Shown here piece after piece: positions 41,172-50,075 of a stretch of 64,000 nucleotides of DNA. Where the stretch lies: contig NZ_PQMG01000002.1 of assembly GCF_008930665.1 (NCBI RefSeq), positions 1 to 64,000 of the forward strand, in the 5' to 3' direction. This stretch comes from Corynebacterium sp. 74A (lineage in GTDB: Bacteria; Actinomycetota; Actinomycetes; Mycobacteriales; Mycobacteriaceae). Both the position numbers and the translations under genes were made by a program. The notes under the pieces were generated by a model. It made no database searches, was not told the origin of the DNA, and saw nothing but the letters and a program-made list of their open reading frames with translations. Within the stretch, counting starts at the first letter, position 1, and each line of letters starts with the position of its first letter.

Positions 41172-41804
41172 ATGCATATTCTTCTCGCCGAGGATTCCAC
41201 GCTGTTGCGCGCGGGCATCGAACAACTCCTGCACACCCTGGGCCATAGCGTGATCGCCGTCGCGGACGCCGACGCCCTGCGGGACCAGGGCCGTAGAGCA
41301 GATATCGACCTCGTGATCACGGATGTACGCATGCCGCCGCTGCTGCGCGACGATGGCCTCAAGGCGGCCTCGGAGCTGCGCCGCGAACGCCTGGGGCTGC
41401 CGGTGATTGTGCTGAGCCAATATGTGGCCGCCAGCTACCTCGATCAGCTCATGGACGGCGGCGGCTTCGGCTATCTCCTCAAAGAACGCGTCTCTGAGGT
41501 GGAGGAGTTTGTCCGAGCAATCGAGGATGTGGCTGCGGGAAAGACAGTGGTGGATCAGGAAGTGATCGCCACCTTGCTCAATGCCAAGCGCAGCGGCATC
41601 ACCACCCTCACCCCGCGGGAGAAAGATGTGCTCGCGCTCATGGCTCAGGGCCTGAGTAACCGCGATATGGAAAAGACCCTGTTTCTTAGCCCCTCGGCGG
41701 TGAGCAAGCATGTGGCCAATGTGTTCATGAAACTCGGCTTCCAGCCCGAGGACGACAACCGCCGCGTCAAGGCTGTGCTCGCGTGGCTGCGCTACACCGG
41801 CTAG
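41172..41804 (+). CDS. Two-component response regulator (NarL/LuxR family)
   Basis: A 210-residue regulator: receiver domain with acidic pocket AED (7-8), phospho-acceptor D51 in LVITDVRMPP, Ser/Thr switch in VIVLSQY, and Lys in YLLKERV; then a LuxR-type HTH (LTPREKDVLALMAQGLSNRDMEKTLFLSPSAVSKHVANVFMKLG, about 145-190). It follows the kinase by 4 nt. The likely regulon includes the divergent ABC exporter through the palindrome at 40024-40039 (inference). All key residues are present. Confidence 0.93.
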   Translation: MHILLAEDSTLLRAGIEQLLHTLGHSVIAVADADALRDQGRRADIDLVITDVRMPPLLRDDGLKAASELRRERLGLPVIVLSQYVAASYLDQLMDGGGFGYLLKERVSEVEEFVRAIEDVAAGKTVVDQEVIATLLNAKRSGITTLTPREKDVLALMAQGLSNRDMEKTLFLSPSAVSKHVANVFMKLGFQPEDDNRRVKAVLAWLRYTG

Positions 41805-41949
41805 CCGCCGCACAGCGCCGGCACGCACCTGCCCGCCACCCTTGTGTGGGGCCAGTTATTGAGTGAGCTTAGGCACTGATAGACCGATATCTCTGTGGTG
41901 TGCGCCCAGAGCATTGCAGCTACTGGTGGGCAGGACTATACAGGGCGAT

Positions 41950-43356
41950 ATGAGTACTTTCGCATTAGAAAACCCGAACACCGGCCGTTCCGAGCAGGAG
42001 TTTGACCGCATCACGGATGCTGAGCGGGATGATATTCTCTCCCGCTCCACCGCCGCCTATACCTCGTGGCGCACCACCTCCATCGAGGAGCGTGTGGCGG
42101 TATTGAACGCCACCGCCGATCTTTATGAGGAGCGCATCGATGAGCTGGCCGACCACATCGGTCGAGAGATGGGCAAGCTGACCCGCTGGGCCAAGGCCGA
42201 AATCCAGCTTGTGGCCGATATTTACCGCTGGTACGCCGAGCACGCCCACGAGCTGCTCGCCGACGAGTATCTGCCGGCCTCCGGGGCACAGCAGACTGTG
42301 GTGAAAAAGGAGCCGCTCGGCCCGCTGCTCGGCGTCATGCCGTGGAACTTCCCCTACTACCAGGTGGCCCGCTTTGCCGCGCCGAACCTGCTGTTGGGCA
42401 ACACCATCGTGCTCAAGCACGCCTCCATCTGCCCGCTGTCCTCCCAAGCCTGCCAAGACCTGCTGGAGGAGGCCGGTTTGCCGAAGGATGCCTATATCAA
42501 CGTCTATGCCTCCGGCTCACAGATGGATGCCTTCGTGGCGGATAAGCGCATCAAGGGTGTCTCCCTCACCGGTTCGGAGGCTGCCGGTTCCGCCGTGGCC
42601 ACCACCGCCGGCAAGCACTACAAGAAGTCCGTGTTGGAGCTGGGCGGCAATGATCCCTTCATCGTCCTGGATGAGCAGAACCTGGACTGGGTGCTGGAGC
42701 AGTTTGTGAAGATCCGCATGTACAACACCGGCCAGGCCTGCAACGCCCCGAAGCGGCTTATTGTGATGGAGGACTTCTACGATCGCACGGTCGAGTTCCT
42801 CGAGAAGAAGATCGCAGCGATGACGGTGGGCTCCTACGATGACGAGAACGCCGATATCGGCCCGCTGTCGTCTATCGGCGCCCGTGATGAGATCGTCGAA
42901 CGACTCGAGAAGGCGGCCCGCGACGGCATCGCCACGGTGCGTGTCGGTGGCGGCGCCATTGATCGCGACGGCGCCTACATGGAGCCCACCCTGCTCACCG
43001 ATGTCGACCCCAACTCGGAGATCGGCTGCAACGAGATCTTCGGCCCCGTCGCCGTCGTGTACAAGGTGGCTAATGTGGACGAGGCCATTGCCCTGGCCAA
43101 TAACTCCGACTACGGCCTGTCCTCCTCGGTGTGGGGCACAGACCTCGAGCAGGCCTATGCAGTGGCGCAGCAACTCGAGGACGGCATGACCTTCGTCAAC
43201 GAATCCTCGGTCACCGCCGCCAACCTGCCCTTCGGCGGCATTAACCGCTCCGGTTATGGCCGCGAGTTGGCCCGCTGGGGTGTGGGCGAGTTTGTGAATG
43301 AGCACCTCTACCGCGTCAGCGATCAAAGCGATGCCGGCCTCTCCCCTGCCCTCTAG
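41950..43356 (+). CDS. NAD(P)-dependent aldehyde dehydrogenase, succinate-semialdehyde dehydrogenase-like
   Basis: A 468-residue ALDH. Start at ATG 41950 (MSTFALENPNTGRSEQEF); the frame is open upstream to 41863 without similarity. Key residues: LGVMPWNFPYYQVARFAAPNLL (oxyanion-hole Asn), cofactor segment GSEAAGSAVA, catalytic Glu in LELGGNDPF and catalytic Cys in NTGQACNAPKRL. C-terminal signature FGPVAVVYKV is also present. The sequence clusters by eye with GabD-like succinate-semialdehyde dehydrogenases, which convert succinate semialdehyde to succinate, but another short-chain aldehyde cannot be excluded. It is monocistronic between the response regulator and a terminator shared with tRNA-Leu. 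A TATACA element at about 41937 may be its -10. Confidence 0.88.
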   Translation: MSTFALENPNTGRSEQEFDRITDAERDDILSRSTAAYTSWRTTSIEERVAVLNATADLYEERIDELADHIGREMGKLTRWAKAEIQLVADIYRWYAEHAHELLADEYLPASGAQQTVVKKEPLGPLLGVMPWNFPYYQVARFAAPNLLLGNTIVLKHASICPLSSQACQDLLEEAGLPKDAYINVYASGSQMDAFVADKRIKGVSLTGSEAAGSAVATTAGKHYKKSVLELGGNDPFIVLDEQNLDWVLEQFVKIRMYNTGQACNAPKRLIVMEDFYDRTVEFLEKKIAAMTVGSYDDENADIGPLSSIGARDEIVERLEKAARDGIATVRVGGGAIDRDGAYMEPTLLTDVDPNSEIGCNEIFGPVAVVYKVANVDEAIALANNSDYGLSSSVWGTDLEQAYAVAQQLEDGMTFVNESSVTAANLPFGGINRSGYGRELARWGVGEFVNEHLYRVSDQSDAGLSPAL

Positions 43357-43373
43357 TTTCTCCTAGATACACC

Positions 43374-43403
43374 AACACCCACCTACTGCTGTAGGTGGGT
43401 GTT
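43374..43403. terminator. Bidirectional terminator between aldehyde dehydrogenase and tRNA-Leu
   Basis: Perfect 13-bp arms AACACCCACCTAC (43374-43386) and GTAGGTGGGTGTT (43391-43403) with loop TGCT. Confidence 0.9.
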
Positions 43404-43405
43404 CG

Positions 43406-43487
<82 letters not shown>

Positions 43488-43514
43488 CCGCACCGCGTAC
43501 ACGGCGCTGCGGGT

Positions 43515-43544
43515 ATTGTATCCAGCGCCTATGGGGATCGCCAA
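43515..43544 (-). promoter_or_regulatory. Promoter of tRNA-Leu
   Basis: On the minus strand, -35 TTGGCG (43544-43539), 18-bp spacer, -10 TACAAT (43520-43515), about 28 nt before the tRNA. Confidence 0.65.
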
Positions 43545-43633
43545 CAACACTGTTGGCACGGGGTTTTCGCCACATGCTTCGCACCGCCCCCACAGCGCGG
43601 CGTCGTGAAGCATCTTGGGTATCGTAGAGGGGT

Positions 43634-44065
43634 GTGAGTACTAATCAGGGTGAGCCAACCACACCACCACGGCCCCGCAAGCGCGCGTCGGTGGGAATGA
43701 TTGTGTTCGTCGCCCTCGCGGTGGCCGCCACGCTCGGATTGGCCTATTGGCAGTGGACTCGTTTTCAGTCCGGCTCGGGCACGTTCCAAAACTTGGGATA
43801 TGCACTGCAGTGGCCCTTCTTCGGCGCGTTTATCGTCTACGCCTACCGGAGCTACCTCAAATACGAGAATGAATTGCTCGAGGATGACCAGGAGGTCTCC
43901 CCCGTTGATCGGCGTATCGCCGAACGCGGCGAGATGACCGAGATCGACGAGGACTTCCTTCCCCAGCGTCCGAGCATGGATGTGACTACCTTCAACGCAC
44001 TCAACGAGCAGCACCGCCGCCGCTCCAGCTCCCCCTCTACCGACACCAACGAAAGCTCTTCCTAG
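43634..44065 (+). CDS. Conserved actinobacterial membrane protein (LprD-neighbourhood type)
   Basis: A 143-residue protein with two helices: VGMIVFVALAVAATLGLAYWQW (about 20-41) and ALQWPFFGAFIVYAYRSYL (about 57-75). The rest is a charged cytoplasmic tail (ENELLEDDQEVSPVDRRIAERGEMTEIDEDFLPQRP, quoted here in part only by description) ending in Ser/Thr. GTG 43634 follows a TATCGT element with no separate Shine-Dalgarno, so it is probably leaderless. It is 2 nt before the DUF3817 gene, the same pair order as mycobacterial Rv1343c-Rv1342c, where the first is the putative lipoprotein LprD; here I see no lipobox, so the name is not transferred. Function unknown. Confidence 0.78.
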   Translation: MSTNQGEPTTPPRPRKRASVGMIVFVALAVAATLGLAYWQWTRFQSGSGTFQNLGYALQWPFFGAFIVYAYRSYLKYENELLEDDQEVSPVDRRIAERGEMTEIDEDFLPQRPSMDVTTFNALNEQHRRRSSSPSTDTNESSS

Positions 44066-44067
44066 CC

Positions 44068-44433
44068 ATGACTTCTTCTTCTCAGTCCCAGCGCCCCGCC
44101 CCCACCCCGCAGCGTCAGGCGCGGGTACGCCAAGCCCTGAAGCTCTTTTCTATCGCCGCCTGGGTCACCGGTGTGTGGCTGTTGATCCTCACCACCCGCA
44201 TGGTTCTCGAGTATCTGGTGGGCATCGACATGCCGGAGTGGACCCGCATCATTGGTCAGCTCCACGGCCTGTTTTACATGCTCTATCTCATCGCCACCTT
44301 GAACCTCGGCGTGAAGGCCCGCTGGGAGCCATTGCGCTGGATCCTCACCGCCCTCGCCGGCACGATCCCCTTCCTCTCCTTTGTGGCTGAGTCCCGCCGC
44401 CGCAAGGAAGTCACCGAGGCCTTCCAGCTCTAG
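44068..44433 (+). CDS. DUF3817 family membrane protein
   Basis: A 121-residue protein with three helices (LFSIAAWVTGVWLLILTTRMVLEY, IIGQLHGLFYMLYLIATLNLG, PLRWILTALAGTIPFLSFVAE). The segment IGQLHGLFYMLYLI is the core of DUF3817, a small family found in actinobacteria and some other bacteria and related to Rv1342c. The gene is coupled to the preceding membrane-protein gene by a 2-nt gap and converges on rdgB across a hairpin terminator. The role is unknown; conserved linkage with rdgB and rph is positional only. Confidence 0.87.
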   Translation: MTSSSQSQRPAPTPQRQARVRQALKLFSIAAWVTGVWLLILTTRMVLEYLVGIDMPEWTRIIGQLHGLFYMLYLIATLNLGVKARWEPLRWILTALAGTIPFLSFVAESRRRKEVTEAFQL

Positions 44434-44488
44434 CGCAGCACGCTTGACGACGCCGCCCTCCCCGCGGCAGCGCACCGCCGCACGCACG

Positions 44489-44525
44489 ACCGCCGAGCCT
44501 GATCACTGTGATCGGACTCGGCGGT
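44489..44525. terminator. Bidirectional terminator between DUF3817 gene and rdgB
   Basis: Outer arms ACCGCCGAG (44489-44497) and CTCGGCGGT (44517-44525) enclosing the inner palindrome GATCACTGTGATC. Confidence 0.82.
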
Positions 44526-44547
44526 GTGGTGTGTGCTTTACAGCTGT

Positions 44548-45234
44548 TTAGCTCGAGGTGTCGTCGTCATTGTCCTCGGAGTCCTCGCTGCTGCGGGCCT
44601 CCCACTGGGCCACGAGCGAGGAAATCGCCGGAACCAGGGCCTCGAGGGCCTTGCCGCGGTGCGAGAGCGCATCCTTTTCTTCGCCACTCAGCTCGGCGGA
44701 GCTGCGGGGGCGCTCATCGGTGCCGTCCACGCGCTCATCCTCTTCGGCCGGCACGAACAGCGGATCATAGCCGAAGCCGTTCTCGCCCACGGGGTTACGC
44801 AGCAGGCGGCCAGCCCACTCACCCTTTTCAATGAACTCCTCACCCTCTGGGGTGACGATGGCGCACACCGACACGAAGCTGGCGTCGCGGCGCCCCAGGG
44901 GAACGTCTTTCATCTGCTTCAACAGCAGCTCATTGTTGGCGTCATCATCGCCCTCACCGGACCACCGAGCAGAGAGTACACCCGGCATGCCGTTCATTTC
45001 CTTCACGCACAAACCGGAATCATCGGCCAAGGTCACCTCGCCGGTGGCCTTGGCCCCGGCGCGGGCTTTGATCAGCGCGTTATCGGCAAAGGTGCGGCCA
45101 TCTTCTACCGGCTCCTCATAACCAAGCAGGTCCTCGGAGGTCACCAGCTCGCAGTTCTCAATGCCTGCGACATCCAAGACACGGCGCAGCTCGACGAGTT
45201 TCTTGGGGTTGTGAGTAGCTACATGCAGCAGCAT
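44548..45234 (-). CDS. rdgB: Non-canonical purine NTP pyrophosphatase RdgB/HAM1
   Basis: A 228-residue house-cleaning enzyme that hydrolyses dITP, ITP and XTP to the monophosphates and so keeps deaminated purines out of DNA and RNA. Recognisable: ATHNPKKLVELRRVL near the N-terminus, EDGRTFADNALIKARAGAKATG, LADDSGLCVKEMNGMPGVLSARWSG, GFGYDPLFVPAEED and SHRGKALEAL near the C-terminus; all match the Ham1 family. The C-terminal tail (SSEDSEDNDDDTSS) is a short acidic extension. It follows rph by 25 nt on the minus strand, the same order as in mycobacteria. Confidence 0.95.
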   Translation of the reverse strand: MLLHVATHNPKKLVELRRVLDVAGIENCELVTSEDLLGYEEPVEDGRTFADNALIKARAGAKATGEVTLADDSGLCVKEMNGMPGVLSARWSGEGDDDANNELLLKQMKDVPLGRRDASFVSVCAIVTPEGEEFIEKGEWAGRLLRNPVGENGFGYDPLFVPAEEDERVDGTDERPRSSAELSGEEKDALSHRGKALEALVPAISSLVAQWEARSSEDSEDNDDDTSS

Positions 45235-45259
45235 CGCATCACTCCTTTGATCGTCTCTG

Positions 45260-45991
45260 CTAGGCCTGAAGGGCGTGCTTTTGGGCGTCGATGAGCTCGC
45301 GACAGCCCTTCTCCGCCATGTCCAAAATGGCGGTGACTTCCGCGCGGCTGAAGGTGTTGTGCTCGCCGGTTCCCTGGATCTCTACAAACTCGCCGGACTC
45401 GGTCATGATCACGTTCATGTCCACATCGGCGCGGGAATCCTCCTCATAGGGCAGATCGAGGCACACGTGGCCATCGATGATGCCCACCGAGACAGCGGCC
45501 ACGGGCGGCAGCAGCGGGTCACCGCTGAGCACGCCACGCTCGCGCAGCACCGAGATGGCGTCGGCAAGCGCCACATAGGCCCCGGTGATTGCGGCGGTGC
45601 GGGTACCGCCATCGGCCTGGAGCACATCGCAGTCGATGGAGATCGTGTTCTCGCCCAGCTGGGACAAATCCACAGCGGCGCGCAGGGAGCGCCCGACGAG
45701 GCGGGAAATCTCGTGGGTGCGGCCCTTGACCTTGCCGCGCATGGACTCGCGCGGCATGCGGTCATGGGTGGCGGCGGGAAGCATGGAATATTCGGCGGTG
45801 AGCCAGCCTTCGCCGGAATCCCGCTTGAAACGCGGCACCGATTCCTCGATCGAGGCGGTGCACATCACGCGAGTATTGCCGAACTCCACCAGCACACTGC
45901 CAGCGGGATTGGTGGTGAAACCACGGGTGATTCGGACCGGACGCATCTCATCGAGGGCGCGCCCATCTGCGCGCTGAAAGCTAGTAGTCAT
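45260..45991 (-). CDS. rph: Ribonuclease PH
   Basis: A 243-residue phosphorolytic 3'-5' exoribonuclease that trims tRNA 3' ends. Motifs: [19 protein letters not shown], the conserved [73 protein letters not shown] and [24 protein letters not shown]. Arg, Asp and Gly residues of the phosphate site are intact. Minus-strand operon with the phosphodiesterase gene upstream (50-nt gap) and rdgB downstream. Length is normal. Confidence 0.96.
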   Translation of the reverse strand: MTTSFQRADGRALDEMRPVRITRGFTTNPAGSVLVEFGNTRVMCTASIEESVPRFKRDSGEGWLTAEYSMLPAATHDRMPRESMRGKVKGRTHEISRLVGRSLRAAVDLSQLGENTISIDCDVLQADGGTRTAAITGAYVALADAISVLRERGVLSGDPLLPPVAAVSVGIIDGHVCLDLPYEEDSRADVDMNVIMTESGEFVEIQGTGEHNTFSRAEVTAILDMAEKGCRELIDAQKHALQA

Positions 45992-46041
45992 GGGCTTCAG
46001 GGTACACCGCAGGCGCGCCTCATCCCCTCAGACGTTGGGGC

Positions 46042-46809
46042 CTAGCCGGTATAGACCTGCCCCGGGGCGCCAACCACGATGGGGCCGTCGAACTCTTCGG
46101 CGGCGGCGCGCACCGCGCCCTCCACATCGCCCCACGGCGGAATGTGGACGAGCACTAGGGTGCCTACACCGGCCTCGCGGGCCAGCAGCCCTGCCTCGCG
46201 CCCCGAAATATGCAGCCCCTCCGGCTTGCCTTCCGAGGTGTAGCCCCAGGTCGCCTCGCAGAAAAAGACATCCGCGCCGCGGGCGCACTCGAGGGTGGAG
46301 TTGGTGAAGCTGGTGTCGCCGGAGTAGGCGAACACGGTCCCCGTGGCCTCTTCCTCAATGCGCAGGCTATAGGCCTCGATCGGGTGAATGGCCTCAAACG
46401 GGGTAATGGTGATGCCCTCGAGATGCTCCGCCTCGCCCAGCCGCCACGGGGCGTAGGCAAAGGTATCCGACATATCGTCTACCCCATCGGTCTCATCTGC
46501 GGAGATACGCCCCAGCCGCAGCTCGGCATCGCTGGGGCCGAAGCACAGATTGCGCCCTTGGGCAGCCAGCTCGGGGTGGAAACGCCGCCACACGAGCAGC
46601 GAGGGGAAATCGAGGCAATGATCCGCGTGCAGGTGAGAAAACACCACATGCGCCTCGGAGGGGTTGATCATCTGCATCAGCTGGGCCAGCACACCGGGGC
46701 CGATATCCATGATGATGGACTGTCCGCGTTCGCCCTGAAGGAGATATCCCGACGCCGGCCCCCCAGGGCCGCCCATGCTGCCGGTGCATCCAATGATGGT
46801 CAACTTCAT
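46042..46809 (-). CDS. MBL-fold hydrolase, Rv1339-like cyclic nucleotide phosphodiesterase
   Basis: A 255-residue metallo-beta-lactamase-fold enzyme with the metal-binding motif HLHADH at 59-64 (H59, H61, D63, H64) and further ligands in YSGDTSFT and CEATW. The N-terminal MKLTIIGCTGSMGGPGGPASGYLL is typical of the group that includes Rv1339, reported as a cAMP phosphodiesterase in mycobacteria. The position between murI and rph is the same as for Rv1339. Substrate in this organism is inferred; tRNase Z is less likely because the exosite is missing. Confidence 0.88.
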   Translation of the reverse strand: MKLTIIGCTGSMGGPGGPASGYLLQGERGQSIIMDIGPGVLAQLMQMINPSEAHVVFSHLHADHCLDFPSLLVWRRFHPELAAQGRNLCFGPSDAELRLGRISADETDGVDDMSDTFAYAPWRLGEAEHLEGITITPFEAIHPIEAYSLRIEEEATGTVFAYSGDTSFTNSTLECARGADVFFCEATWGYTSEGKPEGLHISGREAGLLAREAGVGTLVLVHIPPWGDVEGAVRAAAEEFDGPIVVGAPGQVYTG

Positions 46810-46870
46810 ACCATCACTTTGCCACTAAACCCGCGGTCGTGTGGAAAAAGCCGCGGTGGTGTTTGAAAAG

Positions 46871-47743
46871 TTACAGACCCTGTACGTGTTGGACCTCAGT
46901 CACATGCGGGCCGAGGAAGCGCTGCGCGAGCATGGCGAAAATAGCGGGGTCACCAGTGGATTCGAAGGAGCGTTCCACCGCGTGCTCAGGATCGGCCAGC
47001 TTGTCGCTGTGGCTCAGTACCCGCAGCACATCCTTCGCGGTTTCCTCCGCGCTGGACACCAGCGTCACATCATCGCCCATGGCCAGCTGGATTACGCCAG
47101 AGAGCAAGGGATAGTGGGTGCAGCCCAGCACGAGAGTATCGACGCCCGCGGCCTGCAGCGGTGCGAGATAGCCTTCCGCTACCCCCAAAATCTGGCGCCC
47201 CGAGGTGATTCCGCGTTCGACGAAGTTCACAAACTGCGGGCAGGGGGTGGCCGTGACCTCCACCTGGGGCGAGGCGGCGAAAAACTCCTGATAGGCCCCC
47301 GAGGTGATGGTTCCCTGGGTGCCAATAACACCAATCTTGTTATTGCGCGTGGTGGAGACGGCGCGCCGAACGGCCGGCAGAATCACGCCCACCACGGGAA
47401 TGTCGTAGCGTTCGCGGGCATCCCGCACAAAAGCGGAGGTGGCGGTATTGCAGGCGATCACGATCATCTTGCAACCGCGCCGGACCAGCTCGTCGGCGAT
47501 CCGCTGTGAGTGATCCCGCACCTTCGACAGTGGTTGCGGGCCATAGGGGGCGTTCTTGGTGTCCCCAATGTAGATAATCGATTCATGGGGCAGCTGGTCC
47601 ACGATGGACCTCGCCACAGTGAGCCCGCCCAATCCGGAATCGAAGATGCCGATGGGGGCATTATTGCTGGTCTGATCCGCCAGCACTCGCTCGTGGCCGA
47701 ACTCATCCACCACGGTGCGGAAGTTCCACGGATTGTCCACCAT
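46871..47743 (-). CDS. murI: Glutamate racemase MurI
   Basis: Converts L- to D-glutamate for peptidoglycan. The core starts with [18 protein letters not shown] and includes [13 protein letters not shown], the first catalytic Cys in [11 protein letters not shown] and the second in [11 protein letters not shown]; both are present, as is the C-terminal [10 protein letters not shown]. From ATG 47743 the protein has 290 aa, slightly longer than usual; GTG codons nearer the core (about 47710 and 47680) are alternatives, and the frame also extends upstream to a TTG at 47791. I see no decisive ribosome-binding site, so the start is uncertain. Minus-strand operon with the phosphodiesterase, 62 nt apart. 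Confidence 0.9.
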   Translation of the reverse strand: MVDNPWNFRTVVDEFGHERVLADQTSNNAPIGIFDSGLGGLTVARSIVDQLPHESIIYIGDTKNAPYGPQPLSKVRDHSQRIADELVRRGCKMIVIACNTATSAFVRDARERYDIPVVGVILPAVRRAVSTTRNNKIGVIGTQGTITSGAYQEFFAASPQVEVTATPCPQFVNFVERGITSGRQILGVAEGYLAPLQAAGVDTLVLGCTHYPLLSGVIQLAMGDDVTLVSSAEETAKDVLRVLSHSDKLADPEHAVERSFESTGDPAIFAMLAQRFLGPHVTEVQHVQGL

Positions 47744-47848
47744 TAGCTGCTCTGCGCTGTCTCGTTCCTCACTGGTACCCACAGCACGCAAGCCTAGCGA
47801 GGCGGGCGCGGGAACACTAGCAGCGGCCCCACGCGCGTGGTCCAGAGC

Positions 47849-47881
47849 GCGCGTAATTCACAGCCGCGCGTGATTCACAGC
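47849..47881. repeat. Tandem 16-bp direct repeat upstream of murI
   Basis: GCGCGTAATTCACAGC (47849-47864) and GCGCGTGATTCACAGC (47866-47881) differ at one position and are 17 bp apart. They lie between the small membrane protein gene and murI. Possible binding sites or a local duplication. Confidence 0.6.
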
Positions 47882-47920
47882 GGGCGCTGCGTTGCGCAGC
47901 TGGCCACCGCGCGCTCGCCG

Positions 47921-48076
47921 CTACTGAGGTAGCGCCAGCCAGATACCCGCACCGATACACACCAGCCCCGCTACGGCCAGTACCCAACCCAGCGGCGACT
48001 GTGTGCGGCGTCGCACTCCGGCCACGAGGAGAACAACACCCACCACGATGGCGAGAAGCATCACCCAGAAACCCAT
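47921..48076 (-). CDS. Small two-helix membrane protein (51 aa)
   Basis: A short gene starting at ATG 48076 with GGAGG 4 nt upstream (a second ATG directly before it at 48079 is too close to the site). The protein is MGFWVMLLAIVVGVV at the start, then LLVAGVRRRTQSPLGW with a basic turn, then VLAVAGLVCIGAGIWLALPQ to a TAG stop: two helices joined by an Arg-rich hairpin with the loop predicted inside. The strong ribosome-binding site and uniform hydrophobicity support real coding. It lies between rhomboid and murI on the same strand. Function unknown. Confidence 0.7.
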   Translation of the reverse strand: MGFWVMLLAIVVGVVLLVAGVRRRTQSPLGWVLAVAGLVCIGAGIWLALPQ

Positions 48077-48300
48077 CATTCCTCCATATCGGCCGTCTTA
48101 ACCTTGCCTTATTTACTGTATGCGGTTCCCCCCTGTCACAACCCCCTCTCGCCGCTGATCATGCTGCGCGGATCATGCTGTGGGGCACGCGCAGAGTGGC
48201 GGGCGAAGGCGAGCACATAGACACCCCGCGATGCGTGCACCGCGGGGTGAGGAAAGTTCACTCAAAGGCGGGAGCAGACAGACTGCCGCCCGTGGTGGGG

Positions 48301-49011
48301 CTAGTAGCCGAGACTCGAGTTCGGCCGAGCGGCGATCTTCTTCACCGGATCGTCGGAGCTAATCACAGCCCCCGCGAGCACACCACCCAGCGCCCCGCCG
48401 AGGTGCGCCTGCCACGACACCGCGGCTTCTGTGGGGATCACGCCCCAGACGAAACCGGAATAGCTAAAGGCCAGCACCACGCCGAGAATGATCTGCCGCA
48501 GAGAGCGATTGAATACGCCCCGGACGATGAGATAGCTGAGCCAGCCATAGATCACTCCCGAGGCGCCGATGTGGTTGGTGCCGGGATAGCCCAAAAACCA
48601 TGCTGCAAGCCCGCCGGTGATGGCCGCTATCACTGTGACTTCCCAGAAGGTGCGCCTGCCGGTGACACCCACCAAAAAAGCGAAGAGAGCTCCCGTCACC
48701 GTATTGCCAATGAGGTGATCCAGGTTGGCGTGGAGAAATGACCAGGTGAGGATATGCCATAGCGTGGAGGTATCGCGGGGATGGATTCCGAACCAGGACA
48801 GGTTGAGTATCCCCATCTGCTGCACGACGAACACCGCCCAGATCACGAGCACGTAACCGAGAGCGATCCGCAGGCCGGTGCCGAAACCACCGCGGGAGCG
48901 GCGCTGCGGTGGCTGCGCTGTCTGCCGCGGCGCCGGGCTCCACGCTGGGCCGGGCTGAGCGCCCGTGCCATAGGAGGTCGGGTGCGAGTAGTTCGAATAG
49001 CCGTGGGGCAT
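48301..49011 (-). CDS. Rhomboid-family intramembrane serine protease
   Basis: A 236-residue protease of six helices. A Tyr/Pro/Gln-rich N-terminal tail (about 35 residues, MPHGYSNYSHPTSYGTGAQP) precedes TM1 (LRIALGYVLVIWAVFVVQQMG). Catalytic residues: Ser in HIGASGVIYGWLSY and His in SWQAHLGGALGGVLAG; the Leu-zipper HANLDHLIGNTVTGALFAFLVG carries the conserved HxxxN. It cleaves transmembrane substrates within the bilayer; targets are unknown. Mycobacteria have the same gene before murI (Rv1337). The catalytic dyad is intact. Confidence 0.93.
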   Translation of the reverse strand: MPHGYSNYSHPTSYGTGAQPGPAWSPAPRQTAQPPQRRSRGGFGTGLRIALGYVLVIWAVFVVQQMGILNLSWFGIHPRDTSTLWHILTWSFLHANLDHLIGNTVTGALFAFLVGVTGRRTFWEVTVIAAITGGLAAWFLGYPGTNHIGASGVIYGWLSYLIVRGVFNRSLRQIILGVVLAFSYSGFVWGVIPTEAAVSWQAHLGGALGGVLAGAVISSDDPVKKIAARPNSSLGY

Positions 49012-49097
49012 GAGGGGCGACTCTTTTCACTCTCGTGCTGCATCGGATTATGTGTGCTCACGATTGTACGCACGCGCCATGGCGGCACCACGTGGGC

Positions 49098-50036
49098 TCA
49101 GCGAAGAATATCGCGGTACGCGCGCATTCCATGCGTGGACTCGGCGGAGGTCACCGCGTCCACAATCGCCGCCGCCACTACATCGGCGGCCGCGGCGGAT
49201 AGCTGCGTTAACTGCTCGACATCCACTCCGGTGCGCGGGCCTGTCGCCAGGGCAAAAAGCGTGTCACCGTCGAGGGGAGAGTGGGCGGGGCGCACGGCGC
49301 GGGCGATACCATCGTGGCCGGCCAGCGCCAGCCGTGTGGCCTGCGCTTTGGTGAGCGGCGCGTCGGTAGCCACCACCCCGATCGTGGTGTTGAGCTTGCT
49401 GGCCGGACCGCGCAGGGTGGCATAGACCTCACAGTCGACGGCGGGGGCGTCCGGATCCCCATAGAGTCGCCCATGCTTATCGACGACATCTCCCACTGGG
49501 TTAGCCACGATGCCTGCTGCCACCACATACTGCCCCACCTGTGTGGAGGATTGGCCGAAGCCACCTTTGAGCCGCCCTGCCGCCGCGGCGGTGCCTGCTC
49601 CCACCGTGCCCGAGAGTAACTCGGTGCCGCTGAGTGCCCGATGGGCTGCTATCCACCCGTCGAGTGGCCGCGGCCGCGCCTGAGCGGAACCGACGAGAAG
49701 ATCGAAGATGACCGCTGCGGGAACGATCGGCACGCGCGGGCCCTCGCTGTCCTCCCCGAGCACGGGGAAACCGAGCGAGCGCTCCTCCAGATATGCCATC
49801 ACTCCGTCTGCCGCGGCCAGACCAAAGGCCGAACCCCCACTCAGGCAGACTGCGTGCACGGCCTCCACGGTGTTATGCGGCGCCAGCAGATCAGTTTCGC
49901 GGGTGCCGGGGCCGCCGCCACGCACATCTACGGCGCCGGTGGCGGACTCGGGGGCCACGATCACCGTGACTCCGGTATCACTATCGCTGTAGTGGGCGGC
50001 CCGAAGCCCCGCCACATCACACAATCGGCCGGCCAC
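49098..50036 (-). CDS. P1 family (S58, DmpA-like) peptidase
   Basis: A 312-residue member of the S58/DmpA family of N-terminal-nucleophile hydrolases, which cut themselves to expose a Ser. The region GTVGAGTAAAAGRLKGGFGQSSTQ near residues 150-175 corresponds to the conserved GxxGAGTGA...KGGxG segment, and the second part has GVVATDAPLTKAQATRLALAGHDGIARAV, the typical helix after the cleavage site. The N-terminal third (SGGSAFGLAAADGVMAYLEE) is also well conserved. Homologues are aminopeptidases or beta-peptidyl hydrolases; the mycobacterial copy (Rv1333) is linked to the same clpS/rhomboid genes. I could not point to the exact cleavage bond. Confidence 0.88.
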   Translation of the reverse strand: MAGRLCDVAGLRAAHYSDSDTGVTVIVAPESATGAVDVRGGGPGTRETDLLAPHNTVEAVHAVCLSGGSAFGLAAADGVMAYLEERSLGFPVLGEDSEGPRVPIVPAAVIFDLLVGSAQARPRPLDGWIAAHRALSGTELLSGTVGAGTAAAAGRLKGGFGQSSTQVGQYVVAAGIVANPVGDVVDKHGRLYGDPDAPAVDCEVYATLRGPASKLNTTIGVVATDAPLTKAQATRLALAGHDGIARAVRPAHSPLDGDTLFALATGPRTGVDVEQLTQLSAAAADVVAAAIVDAVTSAESTHGMRAYRDILR

Positions 50037-50075
50037 GGCGCTCGTACTCTCCTTGCAGTGGGTGGATGAACAGTC

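Noticed and set aside
41875..41895. TAGAC followed by a similar half near the aldehyde dehydrogenase gene
   Set aside because: Only the left half fits the McbR consensus; the right half is CTCTG, too far from GTCTA.
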